Positions 8,715-16,912 of a stretch of 64,000 nucleotides of DNA are shown in pieces; the first letter of the stretch is position 1; each line of letters opens with the position of its first letter. The DNA lies in the NCBI GenBank assembly GCA_002327865.1, contig DCUQ01000009.1, positions 331,064-395,063 on the forward strand, written 5' to 3'. A program made the translations under genes and the position numbers. The notes under the pieces are model-generated. The model was not told where the DNA came from and made no database searches. It saw only the letters and a list, made by a program, of their open reading frames with translations. This DNA is from Syntrophaceae bacterium UBA2210. Lineage in GTDB: Bacteria > Desulfobacterota > Syntrophia > Syntrophales > UBA2210.

Positions 8715-9422
8715 ATGAAGAAAAGAGCAAACATTGTCTACAGATCGTTTGTCGTGGGACTTGCAGCCCTTTTTATCTGTACTCCTATCCTGGCAGAAAG
8801 CGCTTATGCCGGGCCCAGATACCCGGGACCGGTTCCTCATCATAGACCTCCCGTCGTCCATCACCACTATCACCGGCCACATATCAATCCTCTGCTGCCT
8901 TTGACGTTCGCGCTGATAACCGTTGCGGGGATGCATTACTATTACAACAGAGGAATATATTACCGGGAACTCCCGGAGAAGCAGTATGTTGTAATAACGC
9001 CGCCTGTGGGAGCAGTTATTACCCGACTGCCGAACGGATATGTAACGTTCTGGACCAGGGGAATCGAATATTATTATTACGGCGATGCCTATTATAAAAG
9101 GGTGCCGTCGGGATATATTGTCGTAGAGCCTCCCTACGAAGTACCAGCAACCACTTCCATTCAAACATACAAATCGGCTTCACCCGTCATCGAGCAGGTG
9201 ATAGTGACAACCAATATGTTGAACGTGAGGTCGGGTCCCGGCATGGAACATCCGATTATCTTTCAGATCCCCAACGGAACAGCTCTGGAAACCCATGGAA
9301 CCGCTCCCGAATGGTTGTTTGTCAAACTACCGTCAGGGGAGTTTGGATGGGTGATGAAAAAATTTACTGTCCCGGAATCTTCCCTGGAACCTGTTTCCGA
9401 ACCCGTACCTGCCGAAGGGTAG
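8715..9422 (+). CDS. exported SH3-domain protein (DUF6515-like)
   Basis: A 235-residue exported protein. A signal peptide covers about residues 1-32 and probably ends after AYA. A His/Pro-rich stretch follows (HHRPPVVHHHYHRPH), then one short hydrophobic segment, a Tyr-rich middle region (YYYYGDAYYKRVPSGYIVVE) typical of DUF6515, and a bacterial SH3 domain (about 155-215) with the signature TTNMLNVRSGPG. SH3 domains of this kind often bind peptidoglycan, so an envelope role is inferred. GGGGG precedes the ATG by 10 nt. It sits alone between a 297-nt gap and yheU. The His-rich tract might bind metal, but nothing proves this. Confidence 0.82.
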   Translation: MKKRANIVYRSFVVGLAALFICTPILAESAYAGPRYPGPVPHHRPPVVHHHYHRPHINPLLPLTFALITVAGMHYYYNRGIYYRELPEKQYVVITPPVGAVITRLPNGYVTFWTRGIEYYYYGDAYYKRVPSGYIVVEPPYEVPATTSIQTYKSASPVIEQVIVTTNMLNVRSGPGMEHPIIFQIPNGTALETHGTAPEWLFVKLPSGEFGWVMKKFTVPESSLEPVSEPVPAEG

Positions 9423-9515
9423 TAGCAAGACGGAGCGAGGCTCCGCGTATGTGTTTCTTTCCCTGAAGTACATATTGCGGAGTCACATATAAACACGACA
9501 GATGCGGCGAATCAT

Positions 9516-9770
9516 ATGTGTGACGGCAAACGGGTAATTACAATATCATACGATCGGTTATCCCCCGAAGCCCTGGAAGCTGTTATTACGGATTTCGTCA
9601 CCCGTGATGCCACCGATTACGGAATGACCGAGGTTTCTCTTCAACGCAAGATAGCACAGGTCAGGAAGCAACTTACATCTGACAAAGCTGTTATAGTATT
9701 CGATGAATCGAGCCGGACTTGTAATATTATTTCAACAAACGATCCCCTGCTCAGAAACCATAAACGATAA
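9516..9770 (+). CDS. yheU: YheU family protein (UPF0270)
   Basis: An 84-residue soluble protein of unknown function. The pattern SYDRLSPEALEAVITDFV followed by TRDATDYG, the Lys/Arg-rich KIAQVRKQL helix and the VIVFDE strand match the YheU family closely in order and length. There is no strong ribosome binding site before the ATG at 9516, so the true start may be a few codons downstream. It has 93 nt of spacing from the SH3 gene and 108 nt to the next gene, so it may be a single-gene transcript. Confidence 0.82.
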   Translation: MCDGKRVITISYDRLSPEALEAVITDFVTRDATDYGMTEVSLQRKIAQVRKQLTSDKAVIVFDESSRTCNIISTNDPLLRNHKR

Positions 9771-9878
9771 CCAATTATCACACATTGACTTGCAACCGCA
9801 TTTTTGACATACTTGCCCGATATTTTTATATTCGTTTGCCATTGAAAGAGGCCTCTCAGCCGGATCGTGGAGACTGCG

Positions 9879-10742
9879 GTGCAGCATTCAGAAAAACTGA
9901 TCATAAATTTCGCTCCCACGGGAATGCTCCCGACTCGTGAGATGTCTCCCCATGTTCCACTGACTCCTCAGGAAATCGTCGAGCAGGTGCTCGATGCTCG
10001 TCAGTACGGTATTTCGATCGTACATCTGCATGCACGCGGAGAGGACGGATTGCCGACGTACCGGAAAGAAATATACAAGGAAATCATCGACGGTATTCGT
10101 CGGGTCGACGGACTGGGCGAGGATGCGCTCATCCTCTCTGTCTCAACCAGTGGACGCCACTGGAACGAATTTGAAAAAAGATCGGAGTGTCTGGAACTCG
10201 ATGGTGCCAGCCGGCCCGATATGGCGAGCCTGACATTGAGCAGTGTTAATTTCAACCGTCAGGCCAGTATTAACAGTCCCGATATCATCAAAAGACTTGC
10301 CACAATGATGCGGGAAAAGCGTATCAAACCGGAACTCGAAGCATTCGATATCGGCATGATTAACTACGCAAAATATCTCTACAGAAAAGGACTGCTTGAA
10401 CCGCCATTCTACTTCAATCTTCTGCTTGGCAATATAGCCTGCGCCCAGGCCAATATCCTGAATCTGGGTGTTATGCTTACAGAACTTCCTGAACAGTCGG
10501 TATGGGCCGTGGGCGGTATCGGCGATTCCCAGTTAAAAATGAACCTGAACGGGATGATCAACGGAGGGGGTATCCGTGTCGGCCTGGAAGACAATCTCTG
10601 GCTCACATCGGAACGCAGGAAGCTTGCATCGAACCGGGATCTTCTGACGCGCGTCCGTTCCGTTGCCGATACTATCAATTTACCCGTCGCGTCCCCACGG
10701 GAAGTCCGCCGTCGGCTCGCACTGAAAGGCGCCGGCAGTTGA
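9879..10742 (+). CDS. beta-keto acid cleavage enzyme (BKACE, DUF849)
   Basis: Members of this TIM-barrel family condense a beta-keto acid with acetyl-CoA and split it into a CoA ester and acetoacetate, using a metal ion. The zinc ligands are probably in IVHLHARG (the HXH motif), preceded by NFAPTGMLPT and followed by LSVSTSGRHW and the C-terminal GGIRVGLEDNLWL block, a strong family signature. The GTG at 9879 is preferred because GGAG lies 6 nt upstream; a GTG at 9867 would add four residues. The length (287) is slightly under the usual 290-310. The stop overlaps the TTG start of the glycosyltransferase gene (TTGA). The substrate is unknown; the neighbours suggest a link to sugar chemistry. 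Confidence 0.9.
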   Translation: MQHSEKLIINFAPTGMLPTREMSPHVPLTPQEIVEQVLDARQYGISIVHLHARGEDGLPTYRKEIYKEIIDGIRRVDGLGEDALILSVSTSGRHWNEFEKRSECLELDGASRPDMASLTLSSVNFNRQASINSPDIIKRLATMMREKRIKPELEAFDIGMINYAKYLYRKGLLEPPFYFNLLLGNIACAQANILNLGVMLTELPEQSVWAVGGIGDSQLKMNLNGMINGGGIRVGLEDNLWLTSERRKLASNRDLLTRVRSVADTINLPVASPREVRRRLALKGAGS

Positions 10743-11767
10743 AAGTCCTCGTTTCCGCGTTTAATCATTACGACTATCTGCATAGCATCGCCCGCAGTTT
10801 CAGGGAAATAGGCTGCGAAACCATAGCCTTCGACCACGAAAATGCAACCGTACTGGACTGGGACCATCCTTCTCTCATACGGAGATATCGACGCCGGCGA
10901 CGCCTGAAAAAAATCAATCAGCGCTTCTCTGACATCGTCGGAAGTTTCTCACCCGATATCGTTTTCTTCGTGAACGGAGAACCTTTTTTCCCGTCGGTAC
11001 TTCAAAAAATCAGGAACCAGGGGATACGGCTTGTTCTCCGGACAGCCGACACCATCGGCAATGTAAGACGCCCGGAACATTCGTGGACCGATTTTGACCT
11101 GATTGTGGTCTTCGAACCTACGGATCTGAAAGATCTCGCGAAGCATCATGCCGTCTACATGCCCTTTGGCTTCGATCCCGTTATGTACCATCCTCTGGAA
11201 GAAACCGGGGGGACTTTCGCCTTTGACTCGGTCTTTGTAGGAGGCCCTCATCCCGAGCGGTTTCCCGTCCTCGAGGAGGTTGCCGAATTCTCGGCCCGGG
11301 AAGGTCTGCGTTTCGGTATTGCCGGACCGGGCTACTTCAACACCCGCGGTCTTGGCGGCATCGAGCTTCGCAAGGAGTTCCCGTTCCTGGCAAACAGCAT
11401 TATTCACGATGGTCCTTTGACTCCTCACGAAGTCAACCAACTATACAATCGCAGCAGGTCCGCGATCAATTTTCATCATTCCCAGAGCCGCGAAGGAATC
11501 AACATGCGCACGTTTGAAATCCCGGCAAGCGGTACTGTCGAACTGGTAGACTGGCATTCAAAACTTGACTCTTTTTTCCGTATCGGAGAGGAAATTTTAT
11601 GTTATCGAACCGTTAAGGAACTGTGTGAATCTATCATTACCCTGAGACACAATGATATGCTCCGCAGTAAAATAGCGTCTTCCGGACTCGCACGGGCCCG
11701 GAGGGACCACACAATGGTTCATCGCTGTCGTGAAATTCTGAATATGATAAGCAAAACTCCGTCGTGA
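10739..11767 (+). CDS. CgeB-like glycosyltransferase family protein
   Basis: A 342-residue protein related to CgeB and other GT-B glycosyltransferases. The N-terminal domain contains SPDIVFFVNGEPFFP and the linker VYMPFGFDP; the C-terminal domain has VFVGGPHPERFP, then LTPHEVNQLYNRSRSAINFH and the REGINMRTFEIPASG block that closes the family's nucleotide-sugar pocket. The start is TTG at 10739, overlapping the preceding stop, with AAAGG 9 nt upstream; earlier in-frame starts lie inside the BKACE gene. No signal peptide is visible. The donor and acceptor sugars are unknown. It is followed by an aminotransferase 24 nt downstream. Confidence 0.86.
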   Translation: MKVLVSAFNHYDYLHSIARSFREIGCETIAFDHENATVLDWDHPSLIRRYRRRRRLKKINQRFSDIVGSFSPDIVFFVNGEPFFPSVLQKIRNQGIRLVLRTADTIGNVRRPEHSWTDFDLIVVFEPTDLKDLAKHHAVYMPFGFDPVMYHPLEETGGTFAFDSVFVGGPHPERFPVLEEVAEFSAREGLRFGIAGPGYFNTRGLGGIELRKEFPFLANSIIHDGPLTPHEVNQLYNRSRSAINFHHSQSREGINMRTFEIPASGTVELVDWHSKLDSFFRIGEEILCYRTVKELCESIITLRHNDMLRSKIASSGLARARRDHTMVHRCREILNMISKTPS

Positions 11768-11791
11768 CGTAAAGTAAAAAGGAAAGAAAAC

Positions 11792-12904
11792 ATGGGTATA
11801 CAACTGTTCCGACCGCTGATCTGCGAAGAGGCCATCGATGCCGCGGGTGAAGTATTGCGTTCGGGCTGGATCGGGCTGGGTCCCAAGACACTGGAGTTTG
11901 AGAAGCGTTTCGCGGACTTTGTCGGGGCTCCTTTCTGTGTCGGATTGAATTCGTGCACAGCTGCTTTGCATCTCGCCTTGCGAATACTGGATATCTGTCC
12001 CGGCAGGGAAGTGATAACTACGCCCCTTACATTTGTGTCCACTAACCATGCGATTCTCTATGAACACCTGAAACCCGTATTCGCCGATATCAATCCCGGC
12101 ACAGGGAACCTGGATCCGAAATCCATCAGGGAGAAAATAACGGAAAATACAGGTGCCATAATAATCATGCACTTTGCCGGATATCCGGCAGATATGCATG
12201 AAATCAATACCATTTCGAAGGAATACAAAATCCCGGTTATCGAAGATTGCGCTCATGCCTGCGGCGCCTCTTATCGAGGGCAACGTATCGGTTCTTCCGC
12301 AAACCTGCACGCATTCTCTTTCCAGGCGGTAAAAAACCTTCCCATGGGAGACGGAGGCGCAATAACACTGCATTCAAAAGAGCAAATGGAACGTCTGAGA
12401 CGGCTGAGGTGGCTGGGAATCGACAAATCGACATTCGACCGGGTCGATATCGGAAACCCTTCGAACTACGAATGGAACTACCAGGTGCGGGAAACCGGAT
12501 TCAAATACCATATGAACGACATAGCCGCTGTTATCGGACTGCATCAGCTTCCTCTCGTGGAATCTCAGAACGCAAGGCGCAGACAGCTGGCGGCGCTTTA
12601 TGACCGCAGACTCGCACACATCCCGGGGATTACCTTGCCGCAGTACGAAAACGACCGGGTGAGCAGCCGTCACATATACTTCATCTTAGCCGAAAACCGT
12701 AACGCACTGGCTGATAAGCTCAAGCAAGCAGATATCGGAGTGGGTGTGCATTATCGCCGCAACGATCATTATCCGATGTACGAACGAACTATCCTTGAAA
12801 AAACCGATTATTTCTGTGAACATACACTGTCACTCCCCATGCACATGATGCTGTCGAAGGAAGATGTGGAAACAATTTGTAAAGTGATTGAAAAAGGATG
12901 GTAA
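11792..12904 (+). CDS. DegT/DnrJ/EryC1/StrS-type sugar aminotransferase
   Basis: PLP-dependent aminotransferase of the ArnB/DegT family (370 residues), usually converting a keto-nucleotide sugar to an amino sugar. Visible motifs are the substrate-gating GLNSCTAALHLALR, the VIEDCAHACGASYRG region with the PLP-contacting Asp, the Lys-containing SFQAVKNLPMGDGG (the Lys forms the Schiff base) and the C-terminal MHMMLSKEDVETI. AAGGAAAG precedes the ATG. The stop TAA overlaps the next gene start. The neighbours, a CgeB-like glycosyltransferase and a NeuD-like acyltransferase, suggest a sugar-amine-acyl pathway for a glycan. The exact nucleotide sugar is not identifiable. Confidence 0.93.
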   Translation: MGIQLFRPLICEEAIDAAGEVLRSGWIGLGPKTLEFEKRFADFVGAPFCVGLNSCTAALHLALRILDICPGREVITTPLTFVSTNHAILYEHLKPVFADINPGTGNLDPKSIREKITENTGAIIIMHFAGYPADMHEINTISKEYKIPVIEDCAHACGASYRGQRIGSSANLHAFSFQAVKNLPMGDGGAITLHSKEQMERLRRLRWLGIDKSTFDRVDIGNPSNYEWNYQVRETGFKYHMNDIAAVIGLHQLPLVESQNARRRQLAALYDRRLAHIPGITLPQYENDRVSSRHIYFILAENRNALADKLKQADIGVGVHYRRNDHYPMYERTILEKTDYFCEHTLSLPMHMMLSKEDVETICKVIEKGW

Positions 12905-13548
12905 TGGATAAAAAGAAGATTCTATTGTTGGGAACACGATCACTGGCAGAGGAAATTTGCGATTTTCTTGAAGATTGCCCGGAGTTAAGCGTAACCGGTT
13001 TCGTAGAAAACATGAACCGGCGCCTAGAAGGAGAAACTCTCCTGGGGTATCCGATCTACTGGGTAGACGATATCCGCGCAATGATACCCGAAAGCCTGGG
13101 TATATGCACCCTTGCCACGACACTGCGGACAAGTTATGTAGAACAGGTCGCAGCAATGGGACTCAGGTTCGCCACGATCGCACATCCGACAGCACGTGTT
13201 TCAAAGCGAGCCGTTCTGGGAACAGGCTGCCTGGTAAGTCCCTGTTCTCTCGTATCCGCGAACAGCGTGCTTGGCGATCATGTGTTCCTGAATCGGGGTG
13301 TCTTGATCGGACATCATACGCGAATCGACTCTTATGCAACACTTCAACCGGGTGTGAATATCGCCGGATGCTGCGATATCGGAACACAGGTTTTTATCGG
13401 CATGGGTGCCACAGTACTGGACAGGATCCGAATCGGCGACGGAGCGATCATCGGCGCGGGCTCGCTCGTCAACAAAGATGTTCCTCCTCGCTCCATGGTG
13501 CTGGGAGTGCCGGCTCGCGTTGTAAAAACAGATGTAGATCCCAGGTAA
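12904..13548 (+). CDS. NeuD/PglD-type sugar O/N-acyltransferase
   Basis: A 214-residue acyltransferase. The N-terminal Rossmann-like domain (ILLLGTRSLAEEICDFLED) is typical of PglD and NeuD, and the C-terminal left-handed beta-helix has hexapeptide repeats from about residue 90 to 195, with the catalytic His candidates in GVLIGHHTRID. It ends with the SLVNKDVPPRSMVLGVPARVVK cap. It likely acetylates the amino sugar made by the adjacent aminotransferase. Two ATGs, 12898 and 12904, are possible; the second has AAAGG at a better distance. Its start overlaps the stop of the aminotransferase gene. Confidence 0.9.
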   Translation: MDKKKILLLGTRSLAEEICDFLEDCPELSVTGFVENMNRRLEGETLLGYPIYWVDDIRAMIPESLGICTLATTLRTSYVEQVAAMGLRFATIAHPTARVSKRAVLGTGCLVSPCSLVSANSVLGDHVFLNRGVLIGHHTRIDSYATLQPGVNIAGCCDIGTQVFIGMGATVLDRIRIGDGAIIGAGSLVNKDVPPRSMVLGVPARVVKTDVDPR

Positions 13549-13611
13549 CCGATGACGACAGGCTGATTTTTTTGTTCATGTTTTGCAGTTGTCTTAACGG
13601 TAACTTTTCCA

Positions 13612-13640
13612 TTGACGCCTATCTGTAAATAATCCATATT
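13612..13640 (+). promoter_or_regulatory. sigma-70-type promoter candidate before the ABC-F gene
   Basis: TTGACG at 13612-13617, a 17-nt spacer, and CATATT at 13635-13640 (four of six matches to the -10 consensus). It would give a leader of about 150 nt before the ABC-F start at 13798. ABC-F genes of the resistance class are often controlled by leader attenuation, but no hairpin or leader peptide here is convincing. Confidence 0.4.
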
Positions 13641-13797
13641 AGTGCGCTTGAAAATTACTTTCACATGACGACTTTGTAAATTTCCTGGTAGTAAATCGGT
13701 GGTTGTTTGCCAAACCCTGATTTTCTCTTTCAGAAGCGTTCAAAGCGTCTGTTTTGTCACCATGTAGAAACTGTTACTTACAACCATTTGATTACAG

Positions 13798-15756
13798 ATG
13801 ATATCACTGCAAAACATATCAAAACAGTTCGGCGGGAAATATCTCTTCAGCGATCTCTCGCTTCATATAGAAGACGGGAACCGGATTGCCTTTGTCGGTC
13901 GCAACGGCACGGGCAAATCAACGCTGATGAAGATAATCCTGGGAGAAATCGATGCAGATTCGGGCAGCATCATCCAGTCGAAATTTAACAGCGTCGGATA
14001 TCTGCCCCAGGATAGTGTATATCACACCGGCCGAACCCTTTTTGAAGAAGCGGCAACCGCCTTCGATGATCTGAACCGCCTTCATGAAAGAATCAAAGAG
14101 ATAAGCGACGAACTTTCGGCTATAACTTCTTCGTCGAAAGATAACCAATTGAAATCAAAGGAAATAATCGAAGAAATGGGCCGGGCCCAGAGTATCCTGG
14201 AGCAGCGGGAGGGATACAATATAGAAGTAAAGGTGAAACAGATTCTTTCGGGCCTCGGATTCAAAGAAACGGATCTCCCTCGCATGACGGAGGAATTCAG
14301 CGGCGGCTGGCAGATGAGAATAGCCCTGGCAAAATTGCTCCTCCGTGAACCTACCATTCTGCTGCTCGATGAACCTACCAATCATCTCGATATGGAATCG
14401 CTGGAATGGATTGAAGGATACCTTAAATCTTACAAGGGTTCGATCGTACTGGTATCCCATGACAGCCGTTTTCTTGACAATCTCGTTGACCGGGTAGTCG
14501 AAATATCAGCCGGGAAAGCGACTGAATACACGGGTAATTACTCTTCCTATCTGACTCAGAAGGTACAGCGCCTCGAGATATTGCGTTCTTCCCTTAAAAA
14601 CCGGCAGCATGCAATCGACAGTTCCACACGTTTTATAGAGCGGTTCCGGTATAAAAGCACCAAAGCAAAACAGGTACAAAGCCGTATAAAAATGCTCGAC
14701 AAGATGGAACAGATCGAAATCGAAAAGGAGGAACGTTCTATATTTTTCGATTTTCCTGAGCCTCCGCGTGCCGGCAAAGTGATAATGGAGATACATAATC
14801 TCACAAAATCATATGACGATAATGCGGTATTGCATGGAATATCCTGCATTATTGAACGTGGCGACCGGATTGCCCTTCTGGGAGTCAACGGCTCCGGAAA
14901 GTCGACCCTGGCTCGTATCATAGCGGGAGTCGAACCGTTTCAGAGCGGGCGCAAACAACCGGGGCTCAACACAGTTATTTCGTATTACGCCCAGGACATA
15001 GTGAAAACGCTGGACCCGGATAAAACGGTGCTCCAGACACTCGATGCGGTCGCCCCTCTCAAATCTCCAGGTGAATTGCGAACGTTGCTCGGTTGTTTTC
15101 TTTTTCAGAACGATGACGTGTTCAAACCGGTCAGCGTACTTTCGGGGGGAGAAAAGAGCCGGCTCGCTCTCGCCAAAATGATCCTGAAACCCGCCAATCT
15201 GTTGATAATGGACGAGCCGACTAATCATCTCGATGCACAGTCCAAAGCTATTCTGAAGCGCAGCCTGGAACGCTTTCCGGGAACATATATCATCGTATCG
15301 CACGACAGGGATTTTCTTGCGCCACTTATAAACAGGGTAGCGGTAATGACCGACAGCGGGCTGGACATATACCACGGAAATGTTGACGATTACCTGGAAA
15401 AACATCACCTGGAACAGGAAAGCGTCACGTCCGGGAAAGAGATTCCGGAAACCGTAACCACGTTGCATAGTAAAAAGATCCGCAGGAAAGCGGAGGCCGA
15501 AAACAGGCAGGACTTGTATAAAAAGCTGAAGCCCCTCAGGGAAACGCTGAAAAAGGTCGAAATGGAAATAGCCGTCAATGAGAAGAAAAAACTGGAGCTT
15601 GAAGATGCTTTTTCAGATCGGGATACTTATAAGAACGAGTCCTTGATCAGATCTCTTAACATCGAACACTCCCGGATCGTCTCACGGCTGGGCTCTCTTT
15701 ACGACACATGGGCGGCAACAGAAGAAAAGATAGAGGAGATTACAGGAGGCGAATGA
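13798..15756 (+). CDS. ABC-F family ATPase (translation factor type)
   Basis: A soluble twin-ATPase of 652 residues that probably acts on ribosomes. Domain 1 starts at residue 1 and has Walker A GRNGTGKST, signature SGGWQMRIALAK and Walker B LLLDEPTNHLD. A charged linker (about 230-310, rich in Arg and Lys) joins domain 2, with Walker A GVNGSGKST, signature LSGGEKSRLALAK and Walker B LLIMDEPTNHLD. A C-terminal coiled-coil-like tail begins near SKKIRRKAEAENRQ. Both ATP sites look intact, so it should bind and hydrolyse ATP. It resembles the YheS/Uup-like class more than EttA. No transmembrane segments are present, ruling out transport. No clear ribosome binding site precedes the ATG. Confidence 0.93.
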   Translation: MISLQNISKQFGGKYLFSDLSLHIEDGNRIAFVGRNGTGKSTLMKIILGEIDADSGSIIQSKFNSVGYLPQDSVYHTGRTLFEEAATAFDDLNRLHERIKEISDELSAITSSSKDNQLKSKEIIEEMGRAQSILEQREGYNIEVKVKQILSGLGFKETDLPRMTEEFSGGWQMRIALAKLLLREPTILLLDEPTNHLDMESLEWIEGYLKSYKGSIVLVSHDSRFLDNLVDRVVEISAGKATEYTGNYSSYLTQKVQRLEILRSSLKNRQHAIDSSTRFIERFRYKSTKAKQVQSRIKMLDKMEQIEIEKEERSIFFDFPEPPRAGKVIMEIHNLTKSYDDNAVLHGISCIIERGDRIALLGVNGSGKSTLARIIAGVEPFQSGRKQPGLNTVISYYAQDIVKTLDPDKTVLQTLDAVAPLKSPGELRTLLGCFLFQNDDVFKPVSVLSGGEKSRLALAKMILKPANLLIMDEPTNHLDAQSKAILKRSLERFPGTYIIVSHDRDFLAPLINRVAVMTDSGLDIYHGNVDDYLEKHHLEQESVTSGKEIPETVTTLHSKKIRRKAEAENRQDLYKKLKPLRETLKKVEMEIAVNEKKKLELEDAFSDRDTYKNESLIRSLNIEHSRIVSRLGSLYDTWAATEEKIEEITGGE

Positions 15757-15929
15757 TCTGTCTCGCTGTCCGCAATAAAAAGAGCCTGCGCTCAAAGAGT
15801 CAAGCAGGTTTCACCACGGATACATATCGTTGCACTCATCTTTAGAAAATCGTACCGACTGTAATCAAATATAGACTTCGCGGGATTTTGCAGGTAATAT
15901 TAGAAACACCAACGCAGAAAGGAAACTCC

Positions 15930-16394
15930 ATGTTCAAAGCAAACAATATAATGACAAAGAAAGTTATTTCTGTTTCTCCTGAAACGGAAATAACCGCGGC
16001 TGCGGAACTGATGTTCAAACACCATTTTAATGGCCTGCCTGTAGTTGATGAGACAGGCAACCTGGTAGGTATTATCTGTCAGGATGATTTGATCATGCAG
16101 CAGAAAAAGGTGCCGCTGCCTTCTTTCTTTACTATTCTCGACGGGTTCATTCCCCTGGTTTCTTACAAGAAAATCGAAAAAGAAGTGGAAAAGATGGTTG
16201 CAACCACCGTGGAGCAAGCTATGACTACCAATCCGATAACCGTCGAGCCGGAAACCAGCCTGGAAGATATTGCCTCCCTGATGATCAAGCATAACGTGCA
16301 TACATTGCCTGTTCTTCAGCAGGGTAAACTGGTCGGCATTATCGGGAAAGAGGATATTTTAAGAACTCTTACGTCCGTCGAAGAAAGAGATTGA
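15930..16394 (+). CDS. tandem CBS domain protein
   Basis: A 154-residue protein made of two CBS domains, which typically bind adenosine nucleotides. The first starts with the MTKKVISVSPETEI pattern and has GLPVVDETGNLVGIIC, and the second begins near MTTNPITVEPETSLEDIA and has HTLPVLQQGKLVGIIG. The ATG at 15930 has GAAAGGAA upstream; an in-frame start at 15888 would add 14 residues unlike the family. A 30-residue insertion (about residues 55-90) in the first CBS unit contains hydrophobic and charged residues. It precedes a yjbQ-type gene with a 114-nt gap. The regulatory partner is unknown. Confidence 0.9.
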   Translation: MFKANNIMTKKVISVSPETEITAAAELMFKHHFNGLPVVDETGNLVGIICQDDLIMQQKKVPLPSFFTILDGFIPLVSYKKIEKEVEKMVATTVEQAMTTNPITVEPETSLEDIASLMIKHNVHTLPVLQQGKLVGIIGKEDILRTLTSVEERD

Positions 16395-16508
16395 GGCCGA
16401 ACCGTTTCGGGGACATAGAAACGGCCCTGCCGGAGTATCATAATTACCGCTGCAGGAATATCGAAGTGTCGGGGATTTCCGATGTGCAATCTCAGACAGT
16501 GAAAGGAA

Positions 16509-16907
16509 ATGAGAGCAACCATAACTTTCAGTACGAACTCCCGGGAAGAGATCGTGGATATAACAGCTCAGGTACAAGCTATCGTATCGGCACACGGCCG
16601 GGATTGTGAGTTGTGCGCATTGTACGAACTCGGAGCAACAGCCGCGATCATGATCCAGGAAAACTGGGATCCGAATATACGAACCGATGTGCTTTCGTGC
16701 CTTCGCACCATAGCGCCGGCGGGACAATGGCTGCACGACAGAATAGACGGAAACGGCGACGCACATATGAAGGCGGGCCTTGTGGGCCCGTCGGAAATTA
16801 TTCCAGTACAAAACGGGCAACTTCTTCTCAGCACATGGCAGAACATCTTTTTCTGTGAGTTTGACGGCCCTAGAACATCACGAAAAGTAATCCTTACTCT
16901 GATATAG
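16509..16907 (+). CDS. YjbQ family protein (UPF0047) with altered His motif
   Basis: A 132-residue member of the YjbQ family, which has been linked to weak thiamine-phosphate synthase activity. The DAHMKAGLVGPSEIIPVQNG block and the LSTWQNIFFCEFDGP segment match the family very well. The usual HT(S/T)A motif near residue 43 is replaced by the sequence LGATAAI, so the normally conserved His appears lost, while the DGNGDAH region and the downstream His remain. The ATG at 16509 follows AAAGGAA. A single-gene transcript is possible. Whether activity survives this change cannot be told from sequence. It ends 5 nt before the convergent PHP gene. Confidence 0.88.
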   Translation: MRATITFSTNSREEIVDITAQVQAIVSAHGRDCELCALYELGATAAIMIQENWDPNIRTDVLSCLRTIAPAGQWLHDRIDGNGDAHMKAGLVGPSEIIPVQNGQLLLSTWQNIFFCEFDGPRTSRKVILTLI

Positions 16908-16912
16908 CCTCT

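Noticed and set aside
11597..12373. 258-codon open frame on the minus strand over the glycosyltransferase and aminotransferase genes
   Set aside because: Antisense shadow of strongly conserved genes; no recognisable protein features.
12975..13628. 217-codon frame on the plus strand overlapping the NeuD-like gene
   Set aside because: The composition is Arg/Ser-rich, typical of a frame-shifted shadow; the NeuD-like frame has clear hexapeptide repeats.
14809..15468. 219-codon frame opposite the ABC-F gene
   Set aside because: Both ATP sites of the ABC-F frame are intact; the opposite frame has no support.
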